Positions 8,691 to 17,791 are shown, numbered from the stretch's first letter. The stretch: DNA of 64,000 nucleotides from JAJXWB01 sp047605445 (GCA_047605445.1 JASGFP010000002.1:45941-109940); one strand, 5' to 3'. Notes: generated by a model not told the origin, from the letters alone. Made by a program: numbers and translations.

Positions 8691-8694
8691 CAGG

Positions 8695-9486
8695 CTACGA
8701 CTCGAAAACATCCCCGCCGTAATCCGCCTCGAGCGGAATCTTCAGCTTCACGCCCTTGTCGTCGCGGCGAAGCACTTCCGGTTGCACAGTAACTATTTTC
8801 CGCGTGCGCGCCGCTTCGATGGCCGACGCTGCCTCGTTCTGGCGGCCGAGCATTTCGACGTTCAGCCGCGTGGCGAAGATGATCGTGTATTTGCCTGTCT
8901 TCGCGTCCGCCAGCGCGCGGGCGGGATTGATCCAGATGGAATCGACGGATTCCGATCCGTCATGCACGGCAAGCTGGTCTTCCGGCGCGGCCGCGATGAA
9001 GAAATGCGTGTCGAAGCGCTTGGGCAGCGGTGTCGGCGTAATCCAGTGCGCAAACGGCGTCAGCTGGTCGAGCGCCAGCTCCAGATTCTCGGCGGCGATC
9101 AGTTCGCCGAATGTCTTGCCCTTGGCGTTCTGCGTGATCTCCGCGACGCGCGCGCCGGAGACGAGCGCGCTCGAGCCGCGCGGGCGCGCGAGCAGGACGC
9201 CGCATTCCTCGAAGGTCTCGCGCACGGCGGCGACGCGAAAGGCGCGCGCCTTGTCGTCGAGCCCGTGGTCGCCGCCGCAGCAGGCGTGATCGGCGGCGAT
9301 CGAAAAATCCTCCTTGTCGATGCTGCCGCCCGGAAAGACGAGCGCGCCGGAGGCGAAGTCGATCTGGTGGTGGCGTACGACCATGAACACTTCCATGCCA
9401 TCTGCGCTGTCGCGCACCAGCAGCACGGTCGATGCGAGGCGCGGCGTCGCGACTTCCTTCGACGACGACGGTTCCATTGCAAGCAT
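8695..9486 (-). CDS. NUDT19-like Nudix hydrolase
   Basis: This 263-aa hydrolase is of the type that cleaves nucleoside diphosphates linked to another moiety. The NUDT19/RP2 group acts on CoA derivatives. The fold starts with STVLLVRDSADGMEVFMVVRH. The Nudix box is split by an insertion, with GGSIDKEDF at its start and RVAAVRETFEECGVLL carrying REUxEE, as is typical of the NUDT19 subgroup rather than compact Nudix enzymes. ATG 9486 and ATG 9477 are both possible starts. The longer open frame upstream runs into the next gene in a different phase. It lies 20 nt downstream of an FAH-family gene on the same strand and may be cotranscribed with it. Confidence 0.85.
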   Translation of the reverse strand: MLAMEPSSSKEVATPRLASTVLLVRDSADGMEVFMVVRHHQIDFASGALVFPGGSIDKEDFSIAADHACCGGDHGLDDKARAFRVAAVRETFEECGVLLARPRGSSALVSGARVAEITQNAKGKTFGELIAAENLELALDQLTPFAHWITPTPLPKRFDTHFFIAAAPEDQLAVHDGSESVDSIWINPARALADAKTGKYTIIFATRLNVEMLGRQNEAASAIEAARTRKIVTVQPEVLRRDDKGVKLKIPLEADYGGDVFES

Positions 9487-9506
9487 TGCCAAACTCCCTG
9501 ACGCCT

Positions 9507-10517
9507 TCAGGCGACCTGCGTGATCGTATTGCGGATGATTCCGATGCCCTCGATCTCCGTCTCCATGACGTCGCCGGGCTTGAGATATTCCGGGGGCTTG
9601 CGCGCATTGCCGACGCCGGGCGGCGTGCCGGTCGCAATGACATCGCCGGGCTCGAGCGTGAGACCGAGCGACAGTTCGGCGATGATACGCGGGATCTTGA
9701 AATACATTTGCGTTGTCTTCGCGTCCTGCTTCACCACGCCGTTCACGCGCGTCTGCAGATGAAGCTTGTCGGGATCGAGCGCGTCTGCGGTGACGATCCA
9801 CGGGCCCATCGGGCCGTGGCCATCAAGGCTCTTGCCCTTGAACCATTGGCCGCCGTGCTTCTTGGCCTGCACGTCGCGCGCGGTCGTGTCGTTCATGACC
9901 GAATAGCCGAACACGTGGTTCATCGCCTCGGCTTCCTTGATGTTGCGGCCGCCCTTGCCGATGACGACCGCCAGTTCGCCCTCCCAGTCGATCAGCGTCG
10001 ACACCGCGGGATCGAAGGGAATGGGATCGAACGGCCCGTTCATCGAATGCGAGGCCTTGGAGAAGAAGACGGGATGTTCGGGATAGTTTTGCTGCGCGGT
10101 CTTCTGCGCCGTCTCGCTCTCGTTGAAGTGTTCGAGATAATTCCAGCCGACCGCGAAAATGTTGCGCGGCGGACGCGGGATGGGCGAATGCAGGCTGACA
10201 TCGGCGAGCGCCAGCGTCGCGCCGGGCTTGGCGGCGACGGCGCGGACCTGGGCAAGCGCAGGAGCGCCGGCGGCGATCAGCGCGATCATGCTCGAGGGAT
10301 CGAAGTCGAGCGCGACGCCCGCCTTCTTCGCATCGACGAGATCGACGACCTTTTCGCCAGCGATGACGACGCCCGCGCGCATGCCCGGCTGCCCCTTGCG
10401 CTCGAAACTGACGAGCCGCAAACCGCCCTCGCCCGCCGCTTGCGCGGATTTGACCCCGGCGGCCACAGCCGCGCCGGCGGTCGCGAGCATGAACGCCCGC
10501 CGCGATGTCTCAACCAT
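9507..10517 (-). CDS. Fumarylacetoacetate hydrolase-family protein with Tat signal
   Basis: This 336-aa FAH-fold enzyme would hydrolyse or decarboxylate a diketo or 2-oxo acid with a divalent metal. The N-terminus SRRAFMLATAGAAVAAG followed by SAQA is a textbook twin-arginine signal with an Ala-x-Ala cleavage site near residue 27, so the enzyme is predicted to be periplasmic. The catalytic domain has FAVGWNYLEHF, the metal-binding acidic cluster DWEGELAVVIG, and TGTPPGVG near the C-terminus, all conserved in the family. GTG/ATG alternatives do not arise because the Tat motif fixes the start. The next gene on this strand is a Nudix hydrolase. A periplasmic location is uncommon for this family. 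Confidence 0.88.
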   Translation of the reverse strand: MVETSRRAFMLATAGAAVAAGVKSAQAAGEGGLRLVSFERKGQPGMRAGVVIAGEKVVDLVDAKKAGVALDFDPSSMIALIAAGAPALAQVRAVAAKPGATLALADVSLHSPIPRPPRNIFAVGWNYLEHFNESETAQKTAQQNYPEHPVFFSKASHSMNGPFDPIPFDPAVSTLIDWEGELAVVIGKGGRNIKEAEAMNHVFGYSVMNDTTARDVQAKKHGGQWFKGKSLDGHGPMGPWIVTADALDPDKLHLQTRVNGVVKQDAKTTQMYFKIPRIIAELSLGLTLEPGDVIATGTPPGVGNARKPPEYLKPGDVMETEIEGIGIIRNTITQVA

Positions 10518-10536
10518 GTTTCCTCCGAAGCTTTTA

Positions 10537-10662
10537 TTACTTGGAATCGCTGCAGGCGCTCAGGCCCGGCAGGTTGAATTTCACCGGATCGCCGCAGCGG
10601 TCGCAGCCGCCCGTCGTCAGGGCCAAAGCCAGCGCCGCGGCAATGAACAGAAACGCACGCAA
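10537..10662 (-). CDS. Small lipoprotein-like peptide
   Basis: This 41-aa peptide has a TTG start at 10662 preceded by GGGGAGCAGGGG, a good ribosome-binding site. It consists of a hydrophobic segment (FLFIAAALALAL), then TTGGC resembling a lipobox, and a Cys-rich tail DRCGDPVKF ending in SACSDSK. It would be exported and possibly lipid-anchored at the inner face of the outer membrane. A longer open frame exists upstream but its first 42 codons look like noise. Function unknown. It sits just upstream of the Tat-exported FAH protein and could share its transcript. Confidence 0.5.
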   Translation of the reverse strand: MRAFLFIAAALALALTTGGCDRCGDPVKFNLPGLSACSDSK

Positions 10663-10745
10663 CCCCTGCTCCCCAACTCCAGCGGGCCGTTCCGCCGGCC
10701 CGTCGCGCCATTTTCGGACGCGCCCGGCGTCGGCGCAACCCCGGC

Positions 10746-12530
10746 TCACGCGCAGCTGGCGCCGCCGAAAACGCAGAATGTCGCGCAATGGGCGTGGCTC
10801 AAAGCGACGGGGCGGCGCGCGGCGGCCAGGGTCGCGCCCATCTCGAAGGCCCGGTCATAGGGCACAAGCGTGCAGGCGACGACGGCGGGCGCCTCCGCGC
10901 CCTTGCGCCTGATCGCCATACGCGCGCCCGCGCACATCAGGTCGCGCCGGGGTTTTCCCGCCTCCCGCAGCGCTTTCTCCGTCACGCGCACGGGCGCGGC
11001 CGCGGCGTCCATTTCCGGAAACAGCACGAGCGCCGCCGGATCGCGCGCGTCGAGCGGCAATCCGCGGTCCGCGAAGAGGCGCGCGTAGCCGGCCCGCACG
11101 ATCGCCTCGGGCTCGCCGGAATAGAGACGACCGGCGACCGTGACTGCAAATTTTTCGCGCGCGAGCCATGCAAGGCCGTCAAGCGTTGGCGCAAAGCTGT
11201 TCGAGCCGCGCTCGAGCTCGTGCAGTTCGCGGCTGTAGTGATCGAGCGAGACGCGGAGCGCCAGTCGCGCGCCATGCTTCTCACGCAGCGCGAGCAGCGC
11301 CGCCGCGCTTCGTCGCATGGGCTTCATGGCGTTGGTGAGCACGAGCGCGTCGTGGCCGCGCGCGAGAACATCTTCCAGCATCTGCGGAAGATCGCGATTG
11401 AGAAACGGCTCGCCGCCCGTAAATCCTACGGTCCGCGTCCCGAGTTTATCGCGCGCGATCTCGTCGAGAAATGTCGAGACGTCGTGCGCAGACATATAGG
11501 CGAGTTCGTCGTTGCGCGGCGTCGATTCCATGAAACAGGCGGCGCAGGCGAGATTGCAGATCGAGCCGGTGTTGATCCACAAGGTCTCGAGCGCGGAAAG
11601 CTCCACATGCGCCAGCGCGCCGCGGCTCACGTCGGCGTGCGGGATTTCGCCGGCGGCAGACGGCCAGTTGACCGCGCTCCCCGCAAAGACGAGCCGCGCC
11701 GGTTCGAGTCTGCGGCCTTGCGCGGCGGCTTCGGCCGGCGCGAGCGCATCGCAATTCGGCCAGAGCCCGTCGACCAGCGTGCGCGCATATTCGGCGGCCA
11801 GACCCGCGCGGGTCATGGCGGCGGCTGCCGCGGCATGATCGTAGGCCAGCGCGCGATGTTCGATGACGAGCGTTCCGGGCGTGTCGCCGGCCGAAACCAG
11901 ACTGAACCAGACGCGCGGATCGCCTTCGTTGGCGGGCATGCCGAGCGCACCCGCATTGTGCCAGAGCCGGCTGCCGATGGACTGGGTGAACGGCAGCCCG
12001 CTATGGCCGGCGAAAATGGCGTCGACGCCCAGCAGATCGAGGTCGTGCGCCTTCACGCGTTCTGGAGTGGAGGCGTAGACGAAACGGTTCTGCTGCGTCG
12101 CCGCGCCATGTACGACTGCGATACGCAGACCGTTGAGCACGATGTCGAGCCGCTCGGGCGCTGCGCCCAGAAACGCGCGGCGCGGCCCGTCGAGTTCGCG
12201 CATCGCATGGGCGAACCAGTCCATCGACAACCTGTCGCATTCGCCGCCGGGCGCAAAACCGCAGCCGCAATCGGCCGCATCGGCCGCGATCTGGTCTTCG
12301 CAATTGCCGCGAATGAATCGCATGCCTGTCTCGCGGAAGCGGTCGACCACGCGGCGGGCATCGGCGCAATAGGCGACGAGATCGCCGGTCGAGATCATGT
12401 TTTCTGGCGGAACGCCCAACTTTCCAGCCTCGGCCAGCAGGGCGTCCAACGCGTGCAGATTCGAGTAAGGGCCGCCGAAGACGATGACGGGACCGGCGAG
12501 AGCGAGCGGGCTTTGCGGGCGGACATTCAT
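10746..12530 (-). CDS. Phosphoesterase-like domain fused to radical SAM domain
   Basis: This 594-aa protein has two domains. Residues 15-230 match the calcineurin-like phosphoesterase fold of the YfcE/ApaH kind, with ISTGDLVAYC, IRGNCE, VVHGA and GHSGLPF in the right order. The first metal motif, normally GDxHGN, is GGPYSN here, and the final GHxH is GHSG, so metal binding must differ or be lost. A Cys-rich insert (DCGCGF, then C98) follows. Residues 315-560 form a radical SAM domain with C325, C329 and C332 (CNLACAAC) for the 4Fe-4S cluster and FTGGEPF as the GGE motif. More cysteines near the C-terminus (HCATFC, GGASC) resemble an auxiliary cluster. ATG 12530 is the first start that covers the phosphoesterase core. 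Substrate unknown. Confidence 0.82.
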   Translation of the reverse strand: MNVRPQSPLALAGPVIVFGGPYSNLHALDALLAEAGKLGVPPENMISTGDLVAYCADARRVVDRFRETGMRFIRGNCEDQIAADAADCGCGFAPGGECDRLSMDWFAHAMRELDGPRRAFLGAAPERLDIVLNGLRIAVVHGAATQQNRFVYASTPERVKAHDLDLLGVDAIFAGHSGLPFTQSIGSRLWHNAGALGMPANEGDPRVWFSLVSAGDTPGTLVIEHRALAYDHAAAAAAMTRAGLAAEYARTLVDGLWPNCDALAPAEAAAQGRRLEPARLVFAGSAVNWPSAAGEIPHADVSRGALAHVELSALETLWINTGSICNLACAACFMESTPRNDELAYMSAHDVSTFLDEIARDKLGTRTVGFTGGEPFLNRDLPQMLEDVLARGHDALVLTNAMKPMRRSAAALLALREKHGARLALRVSLDHYSRELHELERGSNSFAPTLDGLAWLAREKFAVTVAGRLYSGEPEAIVRAGYARLFADRGLPLDARDPAALVLFPEMDAAAAPVRVTEKALREAGKPRRDLMCAGARMAIRRKGAEAPAVVACTLVPYDRAFEMGATLAAARRPVALSHAHCATFCVFGGASCA

Positions 12531-12704
12531 CCCGCATTTTTCCGCGATACAGCGTCGCGCGCCAAGACCGGCGCGCGCCGATTCACGGCCATTTGATCGC
12601 CGTACCGCAACCCGATTCCGCGCCGTTGCGAAACGTGGCGAAAATGCGAAGATCGGTTCAGTTGCGTTCGTTGCGGCGATTCGACCTTCCGCCCGGGGAC
12701 AGAC

Positions 12705-13103
12705 ATGCGTCTGGACGATACGAACGATGTGCGACAGGACGTGCTCGACTGGAGCGAGCCTGTCGTCGGCGATTGCCTGTTTGAGGCCTACGACGCCTGC
12801 TTCGGCGGCAAGGACGACTGGAGCCGGCCGATGTCGCGCCAGCATGCCCGCGTCTGGCGGCTCATCATCAGCGGCGAGAAGCGCAAGGCCGCGGAAGCGC
12901 GCCGCGATCTGCTGCGGCTTGCGCGCACCTGCAGGATGGGCGGCGAGGCGATCGACGCCATCGACCGGCTGGTGCTCGACGAATTGCTGGACGTGATGGC
13001 CGCGCGGTTCCGCGGCTCCTCGTGCGACACGCGAAGCTACGGGCGCCTGCTGATAGAAGCCTCGGCCACTCTGGTCGAGACGCGTATCGCCTCTGCCGCC
13101 TGA
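12705..13103 (+). CDS. Helical hypothetical protein
   Basis: This 132-aa soluble protein is predicted to be mostly alpha-helical, with regularly spaced hydrophobic residues and several Arg/Glu-rich stretches (ISGEKRKAAEARRDLLRLA). Three cysteines are present but form no recognisable motif. ATG 12705 follows CCGGGGACAGAC, a usable ribosome-binding site. It is divergent from the phosphoesterase-radical SAM gene and lies about 100 nt ahead of glpD. I do not recognise a family. A small regulatory or stress protein is possible but unsupported. Confidence 0.65.
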   Translation: MRLDDTNDVRQDVLDWSEPVVGDCLFEAYDACFGGKDDWSRPMSRQHARVWRLIISGEKRKAAEARRDLLRLARTCRMGGEAIDAIDRLVLDELLDVMAARFRGSSCDTRSYGRLLIEASATLVETRIASAA

Positions 13104-13199
13104 GCAGGCGGCGATTGCTCTTGCCGGCCCAGTCTATAGTTTAGCTCCAAACCCTGGAGCGATTTGCAGGTCGGGCATGCGGTTTCGGATTTGGCGGGC

Positions 13200-14714
13200 A
13201 TGACGGCGCCGGTCGACGTTTTCGTCATCGGCGGCGGGATCAACGGTTGCGGGATCGCGCGCGACGCCGTGGGACGCGGCTACAGCGTCATGCTCGCGGA
13301 AATGAACGACCTCGCTTCCGGCACGTCGTCCAAGGCGACCAAGCTGATCCACGGCGGGCTGCGCTATCTCGAGTATTACGAGTTCCGGCTGGTGCGCGAG
13401 GCGCTGAGCGAGCGCGAAATCGTCTGGCGCAACGCCCCGCATATCGTCCATCCGCTGCGGTTCGTGCTGCCCTATGCCAAGGGGCTGCGGCCGGCATGGA
13501 TGCTGCGCACCGGCCTGTTCATCTACGATCATCTGGGCGGCCGGGAGGCCCTGCCCGCGACCGCAACCGTCGATCTCGCCGCCGGCGCGGCAGGGCAGCC
13601 GCTCAAGCCGCTTTTTTCCAAAGGATTCGAGTATTCGGACTGCTGGGTGGACGACGCCCGGCTCGTGGTTCTTAACGCGCGCGACGCCGCCGATCGCGGC
13701 GCGATCGTCCGCACACGTTGTGACGTCGTCAGCGCGACCGCTGAAAACGGGCTTTGGCGCGTGCGGATGCGCGATGCGCGCAGCGACGAAGAAAGCGAAG
13801 CGACCGCGCGGCTCGTCGTTAACGCCGCAGGCCCCTGGGTCGACCGCGTGCTGCAGGGTCCGCTGGCGCACAGGGCGCCGCACAATGTGCGGCTCGTGCA
13901 AGGCAGCCACATCGTCGTGCCGCGCCTCTACGAGCACGACCGCTGCTACATTTTCCAGAACGCGGATGGGCGCATCGTCTTCGCCATTCCCTACGAGGAC
14001 GATTTCACGCTGATCGGCACGACGGACCGCGACTACGCGGGCGATCCCGCGGAGGTCGCGATCACGAACGAGGAGATCGTCTATCTCTGCGCCGCGGCCA
14101 ACGAATATTTCCGGCACGAGATCACGCCGGCCGATGTCGTATGGGCCTATTCGGGCGTGCGTCCGCTCTACGACGATCACGCCAGCGCCGCCCAGGAAGC
14201 GACGCGCGACTATGTGCTGCAAGACGAAACGATCGACGGCGCGCCGCTCATAAGCATATTCGGCGGCAAGATCACGACCTACCGGCGGCTGGCGGAAGCC
14301 GTGCTCGACAAGATCGGCGCCCGGATCGGCGCGCGCGGCGCGCCCTGGACCGTAAACGCCCCCCTGCCCGGCGGCGAATTCGAAGGCGGCGATCTCGTCG
14401 CCTTCACGCGCGATCTCATGCAGCGCAAGCCGTTCCTGCCCGCGCCGCTCGCGCAGCGGCTCGCACGCTCCTATGGCACCCGCGCGCTCGATCTGCTGGG
14501 CGAAGCGCGCGCGCTCGACGATCTTGGCCGCGATTTCGGCGCGGGGCTGACGGCGGCCGAAATCGACTATCTCGCCGCGCGCGAATGGGCCGAGACCGCA
14601 GACGACATCTTGTGGCGGCGCACGAAGCTCGGCCTGCACGGCGCTGCCGACGGTGCGCAGCAGATCGAGGCCTATCTCGCCACACGAAGCGAACACGCCG
14701 CGAGGAACGCATGA
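13200..14714 (+). CDS. glpD: Aerobic glycerol-3-phosphate dehydrogenase
   Basis: This 504-aa FAD-dependent enzyme oxidises sn-glycerol 3-phosphate to dihydroxyacetone phosphate at the inner membrane and passes electrons to quinone. The dinucleotide fold VFVIGGGINGCGIARDA is at the N-terminus. It is followed by the family block SGTSSKATKLIHGGLRYLE, and further on by NAAGPWVD and GGKITTYRRLAE, all diagnostic of GlpD. Length fits the family. ATG 13200 is chosen over an upstream TTG because the conserved fold starts a few residues later. The stop overlaps the glpK start by 4 nt, so the two are translated together. No glpF or GlpR gene is adjacent. Confidence 0.96.
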   Translation: MTAPVDVFVIGGGINGCGIARDAVGRGYSVMLAEMNDLASGTSSKATKLIHGGLRYLEYYEFRLVREALSEREIVWRNAPHIVHPLRFVLPYAKGLRPAWMLRTGLFIYDHLGGREALPATATVDLAAGAAGQPLKPLFSKGFEYSDCWVDDARLVVLNARDAADRGAIVRTRCDVVSATAENGLWRVRMRDARSDEESEATARLVVNAAGPWVDRVLQGPLAHRAPHNVRLVQGSHIVVPRLYEHDRCYIFQNADGRIVFAIPYEDDFTLIGTTDRDYAGDPAEVAITNEEIVYLCAAANEYFRHEITPADVVWAYSGVRPLYDDHASAAQEATRDYVLQDETIDGAPLISIFGGKITTYRRLAEAVLDKIGARIGARGAPWTVNAPLPGGEFEGGDLVAFTRDLMQRKPFLPAPLAQRLARSYGTRALDLLGEARALDDLGRDFGAGLTAAEIDYLAAREWAETADDILWRRTKLGLHGAADGAQQIEAYLATRSEHAARNA

Positions 14715-16195
14715 CCGGATATGTCGGCGCCATCGACCAGGGCACGACGAGCTCGCGTTTCATCGTGTTCGACCGCGCCGGCGACATTGTCGCGCTGGAC
14801 CAGAAGGAACATACGCAAATCTATCCCCGGCCCGGCTGGGTGGAGCACGACGCCGCCGAAATATGGCGCAACACGCAGGACGTAATCGCCGGCGCGCTGG
14901 CGAAAGCAGGCCTCACGCCGCGCGACCTCGTTTCCGTCGGCATTACCAACCAGCGCGAGACAAGCGTGTTGTGGGACCGCGCGACAGGCGCGCCGGTTCA
15001 CAACGCGCTGGTGTGGATGGATACGCGCACCGATGCGCTCGTGACCGCCTTCGAGCGCGACGGCGGGAAAGATCGCCTGCGCGAAAAAACCGGACTGCCG
15101 CTCACCACCTATTTCTCGGGTCTCAAGCTGCGCTGGCTGCTCGACCACGTCGAAGGCGCGCGCGAGAAAGCCGCGCGCGGCGAATGGCTGTTCGGCAATG
15201 TCGACACGTGGCTGGCGTGGAACCTGAGCGGCGGCTTGCACGTCACCGACGTCACCAACGCCTCGCGCACGCAATTGATGAATCTCGCGACGCTGGACTG
15301 GGACGACGAGATTCTGGCGCTGTTCGACATTCCGCGCGCATGTCTGCCCGCGATCCATTCGTCGAGCGAAGTCTACGGCGCCTGCAAGGGCGCTCTCGCG
15401 GACGTTCGGCTCGCCGGCATTCTCGGGGACCAGCAGGCGGCGCTGTTCGGACAGGCGTGCCTTGCGCCGGGACAGGCGAAGAACACCTACGGCACCGGCT
15501 GTTTCATGCTGATGAACACCGGGGAGAAGCCGTTTCCCTCGACCTGCGGATTGCTGACGACGCTTGGCTACAAGCTCGGCGACAAGCCCGCCGTCTACGC
15601 GCTGGAGGGCTCCATCGCCATCGCCGGCGCGCTGGTGCAATGGCTGCGCGACAATCTCGGCATCGTGCGGAGCGCGCCGGAAATCGAAGCGCTGGCGAAG
15701 AGCGTCGACGACAATGGCGATGTCTATTTCGTCCCTGCTTTCTCGGGGCTCTACGCGCCGCACTGGAAAGAATCCGCACGCGGGATCATCGCCGGCCTGA
15801 CGCGCTACGCCAACAAGGGGCATATCGCGCGCGCCGCGCTGGAGGCGACCGCCTATCAGACGCGCGAGGTGCTGGACGCGATGGTGGCCGATTCCGGCGT
15901 GGCCATTTCCGAACTGCGCGTCGACGGCGGCATGGTCGTCAACGAATTGCTGATGCAGTTTCAGGCCGACATGCTCGGCGCGCCGGTCGTGCGTCCCAAG
16001 GTGATCGAAACGACCGCGCTGGGCGCGGCTTATGCAGCGGGACTTGCGACCGGTTACTGGGCCTCGACCGACGACATCGCCGCCAACTGGCGCGCGGACA
16101 AGACCTGGCGGCCGGCGATGGAGCCGCGTCGCCGGGATGCGCTCTATTCCAAATGGAGCAAGGCCGTCGCGCGGTCGATGGATTGGGTCGGCTAA
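14711..16195 (+). CDS. glpK: Glycerol kinase
   Basis: This 494-aa FGGY-family sugar kinase phosphorylates glycerol with ATP to give the substrate of GlpD. It begins with YVGAIDQGTTSSRF, the phosphate-binding loop of glycerol kinases. It then contains GITNQRET, the NASRTQLMNL segment, TYGTGCFMLMNTGE, and FVPAFSGLYAPHW, all typical of GlpK rather than other FGGY kinases. ATG 14711 follows GAGGAACGC and overlaps the glpD stop as ATGA. Together with glpD it makes a complete glycerol to dihydroxyacetone phosphate route. Glycerol could enter by diffusion, since no facilitator gene is nearby. Confidence 0.97.
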   Translation: MTGYVGAIDQGTTSSRFIVFDRAGDIVALDQKEHTQIYPRPGWVEHDAAEIWRNTQDVIAGALAKAGLTPRDLVSVGITNQRETSVLWDRATGAPVHNALVWMDTRTDALVTAFERDGGKDRLREKTGLPLTTYFSGLKLRWLLDHVEGAREKAARGEWLFGNVDTWLAWNLSGGLHVTDVTNASRTQLMNLATLDWDDEILALFDIPRACLPAIHSSSEVYGACKGALADVRLAGILGDQQAALFGQACLAPGQAKNTYGTGCFMLMNTGEKPFPSTCGLLTTLGYKLGDKPAVYALEGSIAIAGALVQWLRDNLGIVRSAPEIEALAKSVDDNGDVYFVPAFSGLYAPHWKESARGIIAGLTRYANKGHIARAALEATAYQTREVLDAMVADSGVAISELRVDGGMVVNELLMQFQADMLGAPVVRPKVIETTALGAAYAAGLATGYWASTDDIAANWRADKTWRPAMEPRRRDALYSKWSKAVARSMDWVG

Positions 16196-16196
16196 C

Positions 16197-17003
16197 ATGC
16201 GCATCGACCTGCTGCTCACGGCCTTGCTTTTCGCGGTGCTGCTGTTTGCGGCGGCAATAGGTTTTGCGGCGCAGCGGCGCGTGCATCCGCGCCACATATC
16301 GCGCGAGACATTCGACAGCATCCGGCTGCAGATGGGCATGCTCATCACGTTTACGGCGCTGGTGCTCGGCCTGCTGACCTCTTCGGCGAAGGAACGCTAC
16401 GACGGCTTCAGCAAGCTGCTCAGCGACTATTCGGCCGATCTGATCGAACTCGATCATCGCCTGCGCGTCTACGGCCCGGACGCCGATGCGATCCGCTCGA
16501 AACTGCGGGCCTATACTGCAGCCGCCATCGCCGACACCTGGCCCGGCGAACCGCGTCCCTCCGGGACCTATCCTGCGGTGACACATGCGCCAGGGGCGCA
16601 GGGGGTGGAATCTCCGACGCTCGGCGCGCTTCTCGCCGAAGTGGATCTCGGCGTGCAGCGTCTCGCGCCGCAGGACGAATTTCATCGCAGGATTGCCGAC
16701 CGCCTGAGCAATCGCGCCGCCGACACGATCCAGACCCGGTGGCGGCTGGTGCTGTCGGCGCCCTCGACCCTGCCTTGGCCCTTCCTGCTCATCCTGACGG
16801 CGTGGCTCGCTACGATCTTCGGAATTTTCGCGCTGACCTCGCCGCGCGACGAATTGGTCTATGTCGTCATTGTCCTCTCGGCGCTGGCGATCGCCTCGCC
16901 GCTCTATCTCATCCTCGACTACAGCGGCGCGCTGACGGGCGCGCTCGACCTGCCGAGCGCCTCCATGCGCGCGGCTCTGGAACACATGGACCGCGCGCAA
17001 TAA
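16197..17003 (+). CDS. DUF4239-like bestrophin-type membrane protein
   Basis: This 268-aa inner-membrane protein has four hydrophobic segments: residues 5-25, 46-62, about 192-211 and about 220-240. Between the second and third pairs lies a soluble helical region containing SAKERYDGF and LDHRLRVYGPDA. This 2+2 arrangement and the SSAKERYD motif after the second helix match the DUF4239 family, described as bestrophin-like. A direct function is not known, and anion conductance is only suggested by the distant similarity. ATG 16197 is one nucleotide after the glpK stop, so it may be read through from the glycerol operon, although the families are not functionally linked. Confidence 0.75.
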   Translation: MRIDLLLTALLFAVLLFAAAIGFAAQRRVHPRHISRETFDSIRLQMGMLITFTALVLGLLTSSAKERYDGFSKLLSDYSADLIELDHRLRVYGPDADAIRSKLRAYTAAAIADTWPGEPRPSGTYPAVTHAPGAQGVESPTLGALLAEVDLGVQRLAPQDEFHRRIADRLSNRAADTIQTRWRLVLSAPSTLPWPFLLILTAWLATIFGIFALTSPRDELVYVVIVLSALAIASPLYLILDYSGALTGALDLPSASMRAALEHMDRAQ

Positions 17004-17134
17004 CGCGCCCACCGCAGTTAACCACGCCAACTTTCCGGATCGATCCTTGCGGGAACGCGGCAACGGCGCTCCGCGTCGTTGCATTATGCGCCGTTTCGGT
17101 TCGTGACCGGCGCGAAACGAGACAGGAGTTGTGT

Positions 17135-17791
17135 ATGCGTTCCATTTCGATGCTGAGTCTCGCGGCGGCTGCCGCTTGCGCCGCGCTCGTCGCGTCGTCG
17201 GCGGCCGAAGCGGGCCATCGCGGCGGCTTCCGCGGCCCGGCCATGCATGGCGGCCCGGCCTTCCATCACCCGGGCATGGCCCATCGCGGGTTCGCTCGCC
17301 CGGCGTTCGCGCATCGCGGCTGGGGCGGCGGCTATCGCCACGCCCACTACGGCTGGCGCGGCCGTGGCGTCGGCTACGCCGCCGGCGCGGCGATTGCGGC
17401 GACCGCCGGCTATGCCGCGGCCAGCAGCTACGGCGGCGGCTACGCCTATGGCGGCGACGTCGGCTATGCGGCGCCCGCTCCGGCCTATGGCTATGCCCAG
17501 CCGGGCTACGGCTACGCCCAGCCGGCCGGCTCCTGGTCGAAGACCTACCTCGTTCCGCGCACCGTGATGCAGCCGGTCGTGCGCACGCATGTCGTGCCGG
17601 TCACGACCTACCGCACGGTGCAGAGCACGGCCTATGTGCCGACCACGGTCTACAACCGCGTGACCAAGACCTGCTCCTGCACGATCAACGGCGTGACGCA
17701 GGAAGTGCCGTGCGAAGGCGGCTATGCCGGCGGCGGCTACGGCCACGGCGTCAGCTACAACCGCCCGGGCCTGTTCACCTCCGGCTGGTGA
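17135..17791 (+). CDS. Secreted Gly/His/Tyr-rich protein
   Basis: This 218-aa exported protein begins with a Sec signal peptide (residues 1-26, cleavage after AEA). The mature part starts with a His/Gly/Arg-rich region (GGFRGP, HHPGMAHRG repeats), then an alanine-rich hydrophobic patch (VGYAAGAAIAATAGYAAAS). A Tyr/Gly-rich region with two GYGYAQP-like repeats and a Val/Thr-rich tail with CSC and PCEGG follow. Low-complexity proteins of this kind are common in Hyphomicrobiales envelopes. The hydrophobic patch could insert in a membrane. An AGGAG site precedes ATG 17135. The His-rich stretch might bind metal, but this is not demonstrated. Confidence 0.8.
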   Translation: MRSISMLSLAAAAACAALVASSAAEAGHRGGFRGPAMHGGPAFHHPGMAHRGFARPAFAHRGWGGGYRHAHYGWRGRGVGYAAGAAIAATAGYAAASSYGGGYAYGGDVGYAAPAPAYGYAQPGYGYAQPAGSWSKTYLVPRTVMQPVVRTHVVPVTTYRTVQSTAYVPTTVYNRVTKTCSCTINGVTQEVPCEGGYAGGGYGHGVSYNRPGLFTSGW

